The position numbers and the translations under genes are program-made. DNA of 64,000 bases, from positions 248,001-312,000 of the forward strand of contig JAHJTC010000024.1 of the NCBI GenBank assembly GCA_018830105.1, read 5' to 3'. The notes beneath the pieces were generated by a model, which was given only the letters and a program-made list of their open reading frames with translations, ran no database searches and had not been told where the DNA came from. This document shows, piece by piece, positions 9,993-18,561 of the stretch; positions within the stretch are counted from its first letter, which is position 1; every line of letters starts with the position of its first letter. Origin of the DNA: Bacteroidota bacterium (GTDB lineage: Bacteria > Bacteroidota > Bacteroidia > Bacteroidales > F082).

Positions 9993-10736
9993 TCAATTTG
10001 ACACCGCAGCAATAATAGCCTCAACATTATTAAAATCAGTGCTATAAAAAGACATATCTGCCTGGGTAGCATCAACGCCTTGCGGAAAGACGTGAGCCAT
10101 TTGTTGTTTGGCTTTTGCGCTAAAGTGAAGACTTTTTAAGCCTGTCTCTGAAAGGATTAAAACAGCATTCTGTGCATTAACGCCGCCTCCGGCCATAATT
10201 TCAATCTGTTTTCCAAATTTTTCATTCATTTGTTTTAACAATGGAATACCGCTGCAAGCATCCGATTCGGCACCTGAACTTAGTACTGTTTTGAAGCCAA
10301 AATCAACCAAAGTTGCCAAACAGTTCATGGGATCCCGGGCAGCATCAATCGCCCGGTGAAATGTGAGATGCATTCCTTGCGCTGCTTCTGTAATTCGTTG
10401 GAGTAAATCCAAATCGGGCTCACGCTTTTTATTCAGCACACCCACTACAACTCCTTCAAATCCAAGCTCTTTTACCATCAAAATGTCCTCAATAATTTGA
10501 TCTGCCTCCAAATCAGAGTATATATAGTGTCCACCGCGAGGCCTGATCAGCACGTGTACCGGAATTGTTTTTAGTGAAGCGGCAAGTTTCAAACATCCAT
10601 AAGATGGCGTGAGGCCACCCAATTCAATCGCCTCACAAAGTTCAACACGCGTAGCACCAGCTCTTTGGGCAGTTAAAAGAGATTGGATTCCGTTTGCGCA
10701 AACTTCAAAAATGAAATGTTTATCAGATATCATCAT
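9993..10736 (-). CDS. cutC: CutC family protein
   Basis: TIM-barrel protein named for copper homeostasis, although its biochemical role is still debated. Recognised from FEVCANGIQSLLTAQRAGA, RVELCEAIELGGLTPSYG, HVLIRPRGGHYIYSDLE, LTFHRAIDAARDP and IEIMAGGGVNAQNA. The 247 residues are full length for the family. The minus-strand sequence just upstream of the ATG reads ATATTTGCGCC, a near-match to a -7 box, which would leave almost no leader. Divergent from the GH13 gene. Confidence 0.92.
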   Translation of the reverse strand: MMISDKHFIFEVCANGIQSLLTAQRAGATRVELCEAIELGGLTPSYGCLKLAASLKTIPVHVLIRPRGGHYIYSDLEADQIIEDILMVKELGFEGVVVGVLNKKREPDLDLLQRITEAAQGMHLTFHRAIDAARDPMNCLATLVDFGFKTVLSSGAESDACSGIPLLKQMNEKFGKQIEIMAGGGVNAQNAVLILSETGLKSLHFSAKAKQQMAHVFPQGVDATQADMSFYSTDFNNVEAIIAAVSN

Positions 10737-10878
10737 GGCGCAAATATCGCTCGAATTGAAGAATTTTCAACATCAAATTTATAATTCAATTTTTTCGCAG
10801 TATAGCTGTTTACATCGATTGCAAAAAATAAAGTCCAAAACATTTCTAATCCAATTTCACAGAATAAACAATTAGCCT

Positions 10879-10886
10879 TATATTTG
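10879..10886 (+). promoter_or_regulatory. -7 box TATATTTG upstream of the GH13 gene
   Basis: Exact TAnnTTTG match 17 bases before the GH13 ATG; no clear -33 TTTG at the usual distance. Confidence 0.4.
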
Positions 10887-10903
10887 GAATCAAATCACAC
10901 GAA

Positions 10904-12646
10904 ATGATTAACATCTACCAACTCTTCCCCCGCTTGTTTGGAAACACAGTAAATACACAAATTCCTTTTGGGACAATTGAAGAAAACGGCTGTGGCAAGC
11001 TGAACGAAATCAATAGAGCGGCGATCATTTCATTAAAAAAATTAGGCATCACACATATTTGGCTTACGGGGATTTTACGTCATGCCTGCCTCACAGATTA
11101 CAGCCAATATGACATCCCGACATCTCATCCTCAAACAGTAAAAGGACGCGCAGGATCGCCCTATGCGATCAATGATTATTATGATATTGACCCTGATTTA
11201 GCTACTGATCCGGCCAGGCGATTTGATGAATTTCACGCGCTTACAGATAGAATTCACGATCAGGGATTAAAAGTGCTCATTGATTTCGTTCCAAACCATG
11301 TTGCGCGGCAATATCAGTCGGTAGCAAAGCCAAATACGGCATCAGATTTTGGTAATCAAGATATTACACATCAGTCGTTTAATCCTGCAAACAATTTTTA
11401 CTACCTGCCCGATCAAGTCCTAAAACTTCCAATTGACCAAAATGCTCCATTTAAGTTCGAAAAGCCCTATGAGGAGTTTCCGGCAAAAGTAACCGGAAAC
11501 GATTGTTTCAGTGCTACTCCAGGTATCACAGACTGGTATGAAACCGTAAAACTGAACTACGGAAAAAACTACGATAACCATACTTTGCATCAGGATCCCA
11601 TACCGGATACCTGGAACAAGATGTACGAAATACTCCATTTTTGGGCATCAAAAGGTGTTGACGGATTCAGAGTGGATATGGCAGCCATGGTTCCTCTTCC
11701 ATTTTGGGATTGGGTTATCCGTAAAATCAAGGCACAGTATCCTGCCATTTTATTCATCGCTGAAATTTACGAAGCACATCTTTATCAGCAGTTTATCGCT
11801 GCTGGTTTTGATTTTCTGTATGATAAAGTTGGCTTATACAATCGGCTTGAAGATATCATCAGGCACGGCCATCCTGCTGAATCCATTGGCATTTGCTGGA
11901 AGATGCTCAATGGTCTGGATGATTATATGTTGCGTTTTATGGAAAACCATGACGAGCCGAGGCTGGCATCTGCAAACTTTGTAGGAGATCCTTTCAAAGC
12001 ACTTCCTGCCGTTGCTGCAAGTGCTTTGATGCACAAGGGGCCATTCCTGATATATAACGGACAAGAATCGGGAGAAGAAGCCTCCGGATCTGCCGGTTTT
12101 AGTGGCGATGATGGAAGAAGCAGCTTGTTTGATTACAGTCACATGCCCCAACATCAAAATTGGATGAACAACGGCAGCTTTAATGAATACAGCCTCACCC
12201 CTGCTCAAAAAGAGTTACGTGATTTCTATCATCAAATACTCAATTTGCGGCTCGAAAACAAAGCTGTCTCACAAGGATCTTTCTATGATTTGATGTGGGC
12301 AAACCCCTGGTACACCAATTTCGATCCAAAACATATTTATGCCTTTTTACGCTATTTTGAAGATGAAATTTTGCTTGTCATTTTAAATTTTCATACCTCA
12401 GAAAGCCGCAATTTGAACTTGAATATCCCTGAAGATGCTCAAAAACTCGCTTCCATTATCAGCACAACAACAAGAAAATGCTGGATTGCCGAGAACCTTT
12501 TCGACCGGGCTGATAAACAAACCTTTTATCCCGAAAAATTAACCACAGAAGGCATTTGGCTGCATCTTGAACCATCGCAATGTGCCATCTACAAATTACA
12601 ACCTATCCCCAAGAATTATGACCATGCAAACACTGAAAATTGTTGA
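10904..12646 (+). CDS. Alpha-amylase family glycosidase, GH13
   Basis: Cytoplasmic GH13 enzyme of 580 residues, no signal peptide. The four GH13 regions are visible: IDFVPNHV (region I), GFRVDMAAMV with the nucleophile Asp258 (II), FIAEIYE with acid/base Glu287 (III) and MENHDEPR with Asp350 (IV). A C-terminal beta domain follows. The substrate subtype is not evident; an intracellular role in glycogen or maltodextrin metabolism follows from the overlap with the branching-enzyme gene, whose start lies 29 bases inside this gene's 3' end. Preceded closely by a -7 box. Confidence 0.9.
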   Translation: MINIYQLFPRLFGNTVNTQIPFGTIEENGCGKLNEINRAAIISLKKLGITHIWLTGILRHACLTDYSQYDIPTSHPQTVKGRAGSPYAINDYYDIDPDLATDPARRFDEFHALTDRIHDQGLKVLIDFVPNHVARQYQSVAKPNTASDFGNQDITHQSFNPANNFYYLPDQVLKLPIDQNAPFKFEKPYEEFPAKVTGNDCFSATPGITDWYETVKLNYGKNYDNHTLHQDPIPDTWNKMYEILHFWASKGVDGFRVDMAAMVPLPFWDWVIRKIKAQYPAILFIAEIYEAHLYQQFIAAGFDFLYDKVGLYNRLEDIIRHGHPAESIGICWKMLNGLDDYMLRFMENHDEPRLASANFVGDPFKALPAVAASALMHKGPFLIYNGQESGEEASGSAGFSGDDGRSSLFDYSHMPQHQNWMNNGSFNEYSLTPAQKELRDFYHQILNLRLENKAVSQGSFYDLMWANPWYTNFDPKHIYAFLRYFEDEILLVILNFHTSESRNLNLNIPEDAQKLASIISTTTRKCWIAENLFDRADKQTFYPEKLTTEGIWLHLEPSQCAIYKLQPIPKNYDHANTENC

Positions 12647-14639
12647 AAAAGATCCTTGGTTGAAGCCAGTTAACACAGCTGTTACCGAACGTTTTCTGCG
12701 ATTTAAAAACCGCCTGCACCAGCTCGAAAGTCAGTATGGAAACCTGAAAGCTTTTGCATCAGCTGATAAATTATTTGGCTTTAATTACGACAAAATCAGA
12801 AAAGGCTGGTGGTTTAGGGAATGGGCGCCGGCAGCTTCGGGGCTTTTTATACTGGGAGATTTTAATGATTGGGATAAATACAGTCACCCGCTAATTAATA
12901 ATGGCCATGGCATATGGGAAATTTTCTTTGATGATAAAACCTATGCCACCAAGCTAACACACAAAAGCCTGTTTAAACTTATTGTGCAATCTCAAATAGG
13001 TGAAAACGAACGCATTCCGGTGTATGCCAAAAGAGTGATTCAGGATGATAACACCAAAGATTACAGCAGCCAATTCTGGCATCCCGAAAAACCTTATGCA
13101 TTTAAAAACAAAGCTGTCAAACTAAAGAAAGATGAGCCACTGCTAATCTATGAAACTCATGTTGGCATGGCTCAGGAAAACGAAGGCGTCGGGACTTATA
13201 AAGAATTCGCCGAAAAGATTATCCCAAAAATCGTAAAAGCCGGTTACAATACCATTCAGTTGATGGCAATAGCCGAGCATCCTTACTATGGCTCATTTGG
13301 CTATCATGTATCAAATTTTTTCGCCCCAAGTTCCCGCTTTGGCACTCCCGAAGAATTGAAATCACTGATCGACAAAGCGCACGGAGCAGGCTTGCTTGTC
13401 ATTATGGATATCGTTCATTCGCATACCGTAAAAAACACGCGCGAAGGTCTAAATCTCTTTGATGGCACCGATTATCAATACACCCATCATGGCGATCGGG
13501 GCAATCATCCTCAATGGGATTCCAAGCTCTTTAATTACGGCAAAGATGAGGTGTTGCAGCTGCTTTTATCAAACCTGAGATACTGGCTCGAAGAGTTTCA
13601 TTTTGATGGATTCCGCTTTGATGGCGTAACCTCTATGCTATATTTTCATCATGGAATGGGAGTTACATTCGACAAACCAGAAAATTTCTTTACCGAGGGC
13701 GTTGAATTTGATGCCATCATCTATTTGCAACTGGCCAATAAACTGATGCATGAAATCAACGCAAAAGCCATTTCCATTGCGGAAGACGTAAGTGGTATGC
13801 CGGGGCTTTGCAACCCGATAGAAGACGGCGGAATAGGCTTCGACTACCGTCTTGGCATGGGCTTGCCGGATTTTTGGATCAAACTGCTAAAAGATCAGTC
13901 GGACGAGCAATGGAACATTCATGAAATGTACCACACCATGACCAATCGCCATTTCGACATCAAAACCATTGCTTATGCCGAATCGCACGATCAGGCGCTG
14001 GTAGGCGACAAAACAATAGCTTTCAGGCTAATGGATAAGGATATGTATTTCCATATGGCCAAATCCGAACAAAGCCTGATTATTGATCGGGGCATAGCAC
14101 TGCATAAAATGATCCGACTGTTCACCATTTCGTTAGGTGGTGAATCCTGGCTCAATTTTATGGGCAATGAATTTGGCCACCCAGAGTGGATTGATTTTCC
14201 GCGCGAAGGCAATAACTGGAGCTATAAACATGCGCGCCGACAGTGGTCGCTTATTGAAAAAGACTACCTGAAATACCATTGGCTTTCTGACTTCGACAAG
14301 GAAATGATCGCGCTGGTTAAGCAAAATAAAATCATGCAAGCATCGCCTCCCTGGTTGCTATTAGCTGATGAAGCCCATAAAACAGTCGTTTTTGAACGCA
14401 ATCATCTGATTTTTGTTTTCAACTGGCACCCAAGCGATTCTACCCCTGATTTCGAAATCCCGCTCAAAGAAACCGGAGATTACGAAATACTGCTTTCTAC
14501 AGACGAAAGTAGGTTTGGAGGTTTTGACAGGATGAATATTAAGCAACATTATCCGAGCTATTTACGGGATAATAATGCCTTTATGAAAATTTACAACACC
14601 AATCGGACAGCAATGGTGTTAAGGCCGGTAAAAATATAA
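12618..14639 (+). CDS. glgB: 1,4-alpha-glucan branching enzyme, eukaryotic-type (GH13_8-like)
   Basis: Makes alpha-1,6 branches in glycogen. CBM48-like domain near residues 50-130 (FREWAPAASGLFILGDFNDW), then the catalytic barrel: FRFDGVTSMLYFHHGMG with Asp335, SIAEDVSGMPG with Glu389, AESHDQALVGDK with Asp458, and MGNEFGHPEWIDFPREGN. The strings GVTSMLY and ESHDQALVGDKT are typical of the plant/animal type of branching enzyme rather than of E. coli GlgB. ATG at 12618 (MTMQTLK) is preferred, with 12624 as an alternative; the frame is open further up within the GH13 gene. Length about 673 residues. Overlaps the upstream gene by 29 bases, which suggests coupled translation. Confidence 0.93.
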   Translation: MTMQTLKIVEKDPWLKPVNTAVTERFLRFKNRLHQLESQYGNLKAFASADKLFGFNYDKIRKGWWFREWAPAASGLFILGDFNDWDKYSHPLINNGHGIWEIFFDDKTYATKLTHKSLFKLIVQSQIGENERIPVYAKRVIQDDNTKDYSSQFWHPEKPYAFKNKAVKLKKDEPLLIYETHVGMAQENEGVGTYKEFAEKIIPKIVKAGYNTIQLMAIAEHPYYGSFGYHVSNFFAPSSRFGTPEELKSLIDKAHGAGLLVIMDIVHSHTVKNTREGLNLFDGTDYQYTHHGDRGNHPQWDSKLFNYGKDEVLQLLLSNLRYWLEEFHFDGFRFDGVTSMLYFHHGMGVTFDKPENFFTEGVEFDAIIYLQLANKLMHEINAKAISIAEDVSGMPGLCNPIEDGGIGFDYRLGMGLPDFWIKLLKDQSDEQWNIHEMYHTMTNRHFDIKTIAYAESHDQALVGDKTIAFRLMDKDMYFHMAKSEQSLIIDRGIALHKMIRLFTISLGGESWLNFMGNEFGHPEWIDFPREGNNWSYKHARRQWSLIEKDYLKYHWLSDFDKEMIALVKQNKIMQASPPWLLLADEAHKTVVFERNHLIFVFNWHPSDSTPDFEIPLKETGDYEILLSTDESRFGGFDRMNIKQHYPSYLRDNNAFMKIYNTNRTAMVLRPVKI

Positions 14640-14648
14640 GTCGCTGCG

Positions 14649-15773
14649 CTATTCTTCGGGCAAAAGCTTGATTAGTTGGCCTGGACCTTCGGTAAGCACA
14701 TACAAAAAGCCATCAGGTCCCTGACGGACATCACGAAAGCGTGCATAAGCCTGAAAAAGTTTTTCTGTTTCCACAACCTGATTGCCTTCGAAAACAAGCC
14801 GCTGAATATGTTGACCAGCCAGGGCTGTTACAAGTAAATTATTGTTCCAGTGCGGATAACGCGCACTGGTAACAAAACTCATTCCGCAAGGAGCAATCGA
14901 GGGCACCCAATAATGGATTGGATTGGTGATGCCCGGTGCTGCGGTATCATTGGTAATGATCGTTCCATCGTAGTTTATCCCAAAACTCACCACTGGCCAG
15001 CCATAATTGGCGCCAGCCTGCTCAATATTTATCTCATCACCACCTTTAGGGCCATGCTCGTGTGTCCAAATTTCGGCTGTAACAGGATGAACTGCCATCC
15101 CTTGAATATTTCGATGCCCGTAATTGTAAATTTCGGGCAGCGCATCTTGTCTGCCGACAAAAGGATTATCTGCAGGAATACGTCCATCGTCATGAATCCG
15201 CATAACTTTGCCATTGTGAGAATTCAATTTCTGGGCATTTTGCATTTCACCGCGATCCCCAATTGAAAAATACAGTCGGTTTTGCTCATCAAAAACAATA
15301 CGACATCCAAAGTGATAGCTAAGCGTTGTCAAAGGTTTTCCCTGAAAAATCTGCTCAAAATCAACGAGTTTATCCCCATCCAGCCGGGCACGTCCAATAG
15401 CGGTATTCCCTTGCTGACCATCAGGCGATGAGGCATAAGCAAGATAAATCCAGCCATTTTCTTCAAACTCGGGATGCAAAGCCACTTCGAGCAAGCCCCC
15501 CTGGCCATTAACCCACACTGGAGGTACTCCAGCCAATGGAGCTCCTAAAACACCATCCGCATAAATCCGCAAATTTCCGGGTCGTTCGGTTAGTAAAATC
15601 CTGCCATCAGGCAAGAAAGCCATACTCCAGGGATTAATCAGTCCCTCAGCAAGAATTTCCATCTTTAAATGATGGGTTTGTCCTTTAATAATTTCGGGAT
15701 CACCCTCATTAGAAGCTGTGCACCCTGAATTAACAAATAAGAAAGCTGTCAGAAAAAATGCTGTAAACTTCAT
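14649..15773 (-). CDS. PQQ-dependent sugar dehydrogenase, lipoprotein
   Basis: Soluble aldose/sorbosone dehydrogenase family with a six-bladed propeller. Lipoprotein signal with Cys after FVNSG (MKFTAFFLTAFLFVNSGC). Diagnostic strings: LINPWSMAFLPDGRILLTER, GQGGLLEVALHPEFEENG, LSYHFGCRIVFDEQNRLYFS, YGHRNIQGMAVHPVTAEIW and EHGPKGGDEINIEQAGANYG. Oxidises sugars with PQQ as cofactor in characterised members; no PQQ synthesis gene lies in the window. Converges on the branching enzyme after a 9-base gap and runs in the same direction as the ROK gene, but a terminator lies between them. Confidence 0.9.
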   Translation of the reverse strand: MKFTAFFLTAFLFVNSGCTASNEGDPEIIKGQTHHLKMEILAEGLINPWSMAFLPDGRILLTERPGNLRIYADGVLGAPLAGVPPVWVNGQGGLLEVALHPEFEENGWIYLAYASSPDGQQGNTAIGRARLDGDKLVDFEQIFQGKPLTTLSYHFGCRIVFDEQNRLYFSIGDRGEMQNAQKLNSHNGKVMRIHDDGRIPADNPFVGRQDALPEIYNYGHRNIQGMAVHPVTAEIWTHEHGPKGGDEINIEQAGANYGWPVVSFGINYDGTIITNDTAAPGITNPIHYWVPSIAPCGMSFVTSARYPHWNNNLLVTALAGQHIQRLVFEGNQVVETEKLFQAYARFRDVRQGPDGFLYVLTEGPGQLIKLLPEE

Positions 15774-15805
15774 GAGATAAGTCTTAATGTTTAGGAAGTG
15801 AAATT

Positions 15806-15835
15806 ACAAAAAAAAGGCCTGATATTTCAGACCTT
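15806..15835 (-). terminator. Rho-independent terminator after the ROK gene
   Basis: Stem AAGGCCTGA / TCAGACCTT (one mismatch) with loop TATT. On the minus strand it is followed by eight U residues (A run 15808-15815). It lies 33 bases after the ROK stop. Confidence 0.75.
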
Positions 15836-15867
15836 GAGGATAAAATAGCTAAAAAATGCGCTTTCGG

Positions 15868-16854
15868 TTAGGCTAATAACTTATCTAATTCTTTATATAC
15901 CAATGCACTAGCCCCAACAATTGCAGCATCGCCAGCTTTTAGTTGAGAGGGTAAAACTTTTACCTTGTTTTTGAATATGGGTAATAAATTATGCTCCATA
16001 CTTTCTATTGTTGGCCGAAAAATATAATTTCCGGCTGCAGTTGGACCACCAAACAAAAAGATTGCTTCCGGGCTTGTATGATGCACGGTATTGGCCAATC
16101 CGATGCCAAGCCATTTGCCGGTAAGCTCAAATACTTCCAGCGCCACCATATCCCCTTTCTCTGCAGCATCAAAAATCATTTTTGAATCCAATTCAAGAAA
16201 GGTTTTTTCCGCTAAGGGGCTATTGACGGCATTATATTTCGCTAGCAATTCAAATGCTGTTCGCTTCATGCCCGGAGCAGAACAATAAGCCTCCAGATGA
16301 CCTTTGCCGCCACAGCCGCAAAGGCGCCCGTCTGGCACGATATAAGTATGGCCACATTCTCCGGCAAAACCGTCGTGACCGTAAACCAAATCACCATTCA
16401 CAACAATGCCACTACCAACGCCAGTACCAAGCGTGTAAATCACAAAGTTTTTCATTCCCCTTGCTCCCCCATAAATCATTTCGCCAATAGCTGCTGCATT
16501 GGCGTCGTTGGTAATGGCAATAGCTTTTAGATCAGGGAAATTGGCTTCCAGCAGCTTTACCATTGGAACAACGCCTTTAAAAGAAAGATTGGGGGCATGC
16601 TCAATATTCCCGGTGTAGTAGTTAGCGTTGGGCGCTCCTATGCCCAATCCTAAAATCTCTATCTTTGGATTCAAAGCGGAAACAGCACTAACCAGCTCTC
16701 TTACAGCATTTGTAATATCATCAATAAAAAGACTGATGTTACCATGTGTTGGTGTTTTGATGGAATCTTTTACAAGAACTTTCCCTTCTCTGTCAACCAC
16801 ACCAATGGCAGTATTTGTGCCGCCAATATCTATACCGATTGAAACTTTTTTCAT
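15868..16854 (-). CDS. ROK family sugar kinase
   Basis: Cytoplasmic hexose kinase of 328 residues. The ATP-phosphate motif GIDIGGTNTAIGVVD is at residues 7-21, the catalytic Asp lies in ITNDANAAAIGE and the second phosphate motif in YTLGTGVGSGIV. The zinc site GHTYIVPDGRLCGCGGKGHLE has His in place of the third Cys of the usual CxCGxxGCxE. Glucose, N-acetylglucosamine or N-acetylmannosamine are all possible substrates. The gene follows the FucP-type transporter in the same direction (88-base gap), which fits phosphorylation of the imported sugar. No helix-turn-helix is present, so it is a kinase and not a ROK repressor. Confidence 0.9.
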   Translation of the reverse strand: MKKVSIGIDIGGTNTAIGVVDREGKVLVKDSIKTPTHGNISLFIDDITNAVRELVSAVSALNPKIEILGLGIGAPNANYYTGNIEHAPNLSFKGVVPMVKLLEANFPDLKAIAITNDANAAAIGEMIYGGARGMKNFVIYTLGTGVGSGIVVNGDLVYGHDGFAGECGHTYIVPDGRLCGCGGKGHLEAYCSAPGMKRTAFELLAKYNAVNSPLAEKTFLELDSKMIFDAAEKGDMVALEVFELTGKWLGIGLANTVHHTSPEAIFLFGGPTAAGNYIFRPTIESMEHNLLPIFKNKVKVLPSQLKAGDAAIVGASALVYKELDKLLA

Positions 16855-16942
16855 GCACTTAGTTTTTTCTTGTAATTATTTGTAAATAAAGCCATTCCAC
16901 GCTCCCAAAAAACAGAATCGCTTCAATCTAGTATTAAGCTGG

Positions 16943-18307
16943 CTACTCTATAACATCAGCAAGTTTTCGTCTGATTTTAGAACCGCTTACCGCATAATAA
17001 AATATAAATAAATAGCTAACTGCCGGCACAAGGAAGGCGTAAGTATAGCCTGCTGTGTCTGCAATTGCACCCATAAGCGGGGGCAAAATAGCGCCACCCA
17101 AAATAAGGGCGTTGATAAGGCCGGAGGCTCCGCTAAGCTCTGCATTATCTAAATCTTTTACAGCAAGTGAAAAGATATTGGGAAACATGATAGAATTGAA
17201 TAATCCTATCGAGATAATTGTCCACAATGCAACTGATCCTGTTGTGAAAGTTGTGGCAATATCCAGTATGGCAGCCACCAGTGCAAAAGTTGCCAGTGTT
17301 CTTGCTGCTTTACCCCTGCCAAACTGCATGATCAGGAAGTTAGCTGCAGCAACAATCATGAAAATAAATCCGATATTCCAACTCCAGTCGGTAACAAAGG
17401 CACCGCTAACCAAAGCTAAAAGCAGGACGGGTAAAGCCAAAGTAAATTTGCGGGCGCTTGTCAAATCGGAAAACATGAACGAACCAAAAAACCTGCCCAC
17501 CATGGCGCCACCCCAATAAATAGCAGCATAGGTTGAGGCCATTTCGGCTTCCATACCCAAACTGCGTTTTAGATAATTGACAATCAATCCGGCGTTGCCC
17601 ACTTCGGCTCCAACGTACATGAATATGGCAAGTCCTCCCAATACAACATGTGGATATTTAAAAATGCTTTTTTTCTCTTTCTTTTCTGATTTTAAAGTGG
17701 GTAGCTTTATCGCAAAAATAGCGATGGCCACCAACAAAACGATGGCTCCCATAAAAATAAAAGGCATCGGAACTCTTTCTGCTGCAACAGCAGCATCAGC
17801 CGGGAACTGAAGTCCTTTGAAAATCGCAATGGAAATCAACCAGGGCGCTATCATAGTAGCAATAGAATTGAGCGCCTGCGTAAAATTAAGCCGGCTCGAA
17901 GCTGTATTTGGTGATCCAATGGCTGTTACATAAGGATTAGCTGCAACCTGCAAAAAGACTACGCCTGTGGCCAATACAAATGTTGCTGCCAAAAATATGG
18001 GAAACGAAGGAATACGGGCAGCCGGCACATAAATAAAACTGCCTAACGACATTAAAAGCAATCCTGCCACTACCGTCCATTTATAACCAATACGATCGAT
18101 TAATCGACCTGTAGGTATCGACATTAAAGGATAAGCAATAAAAAAAGCAGAGGATAAAAGCTGGGCTTCAAACTCCGAAAGGCTGAAAATTTCTTTTACC
18201 GGCGCACTCAGGGTAACAATAAAAGTGGTGGCAAATCCAAAGATAAAAAAAATGGCTCCAAATACCGAAATGCCCAGAAAAACTTGATTGGAAGACTGCT
18301 TCTCCAT
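16943..18307 (-). CDS. Sugar MFS transporter, FucP/NagP-like
   Basis: Twelve-helix major facilitator of the fucose/glucose/galactose:H+ symporter type. ATG at 18307 (MEKQSSNQVFLGISVFG) gives 454 residues. Visible family features are FGFATTFIVTLSAPVKEIF, AFFIAYPLMSIPTGRLIDRI, VFLQVAANPYVTAIG and SASGLINALILGGAILPPLMG. In Bacteroidota such transporters commonly carry N-acetylglucosamine or related sugars across the inner membrane; that specificity is an inference from neighbours. A 21-bp palindrome and a -7 box lie upstream (18344-18383), so expression is probably repressor-controlled. Divergent from the glycosylasparaginase gene. Confidence 0.9.
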   Translation of the reverse strand: MEKQSSNQVFLGISVFGAIFFIFGFATTFIVTLSAPVKEIFSLSEFEAQLLSSAFFIAYPLMSIPTGRLIDRIGYKWTVVAGLLLMSLGSFIYVPAARIPSFPIFLAATFVLATGVVFLQVAANPYVTAIGSPNTASSRLNFTQALNSIATMIAPWLISIAIFKGLQFPADAAVAAERVPMPFIFMGAIVLLVAIAIFAIKLPTLKSEKKEKKSIFKYPHVVLGGLAIFMYVGAEVGNAGLIVNYLKRSLGMEAEMASTYAAIYWGGAMVGRFFGSFMFSDLTSARKFTLALPVLLLALVSGAFVTDWSWNIGFIFMIVAAANFLIMQFGRGKAARTLATFALVAAILDIATTFTTGSVALWTIISIGLFNSIMFPNIFSLAVKDLDNAELSGASGLINALILGGAILPPLMGAIADTAGYTYAFLVPAVSYLFIFYYAVSGSKIRRKLADVIE

Positions 18308-18343
18308 ATGAGTAATATTAAGTTTAACAATGCTGGTAAATTG

Positions 18344-18364
18344 CCAACACAAAATTTGTGTTGG
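18344..18364. promoter_or_regulatory. 21-bp palindrome, probable operator of the sugar transporter
   Basis: Arms CCAACACAAA and TTTGTGTTGG are perfect inverted repeats around a single central A. The site lies 36 bases upstream of the transporter ATG and just downstream of a minus-strand -7 box, a position where a bound repressor would block transcription. No second copy was noticed in the window. Confidence 0.7.
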
Positions 18365-18375
18365 AGTAAGGTGAA

Positions 18376-18383
18376 CAAAAGTA
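18376..18383 (-). promoter_or_regulatory. -7 box TACTTTTG of the sugar transporter
   Basis: Exact TAnnTTTG on the minus strand, 11 bases upstream of the palindrome; no good -33 TTTG was found. Confidence 0.4.
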
Positions 18384-18500
18384 GGAAATTAGTTCAATTG
18401 ACGAAAAAAAAGTCGGTAAACAGATAGCAAAAAGGATTTTTATTAATTTCGGCAAAATTCTGATAAGCTTCAGAATAGTATTAACCACCGGTGTCAGCAC

Positions 18501-18527
18501 AAATAGGTTGTTGCCTATTTATGTTTG
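18501..18527 (+). promoter_or_regulatory. Dyad plus -7 box upstream of glycosylasparaginase
   Basis: AAATAGG, six-base spacer TTGTTG, CCTATTT (18501-18520) form a perfect 7-bp inverted repeat. The -7 box TATGTTTG (18520-18527) begins at its last base. This arrangement fits an operator overlapping the promoter of the gene starting 34 bases further on. Confidence 0.45.
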
Positions 18528-18561
18528 GCATTTCATTTAAGTAATTGATTTATAATCAGCA

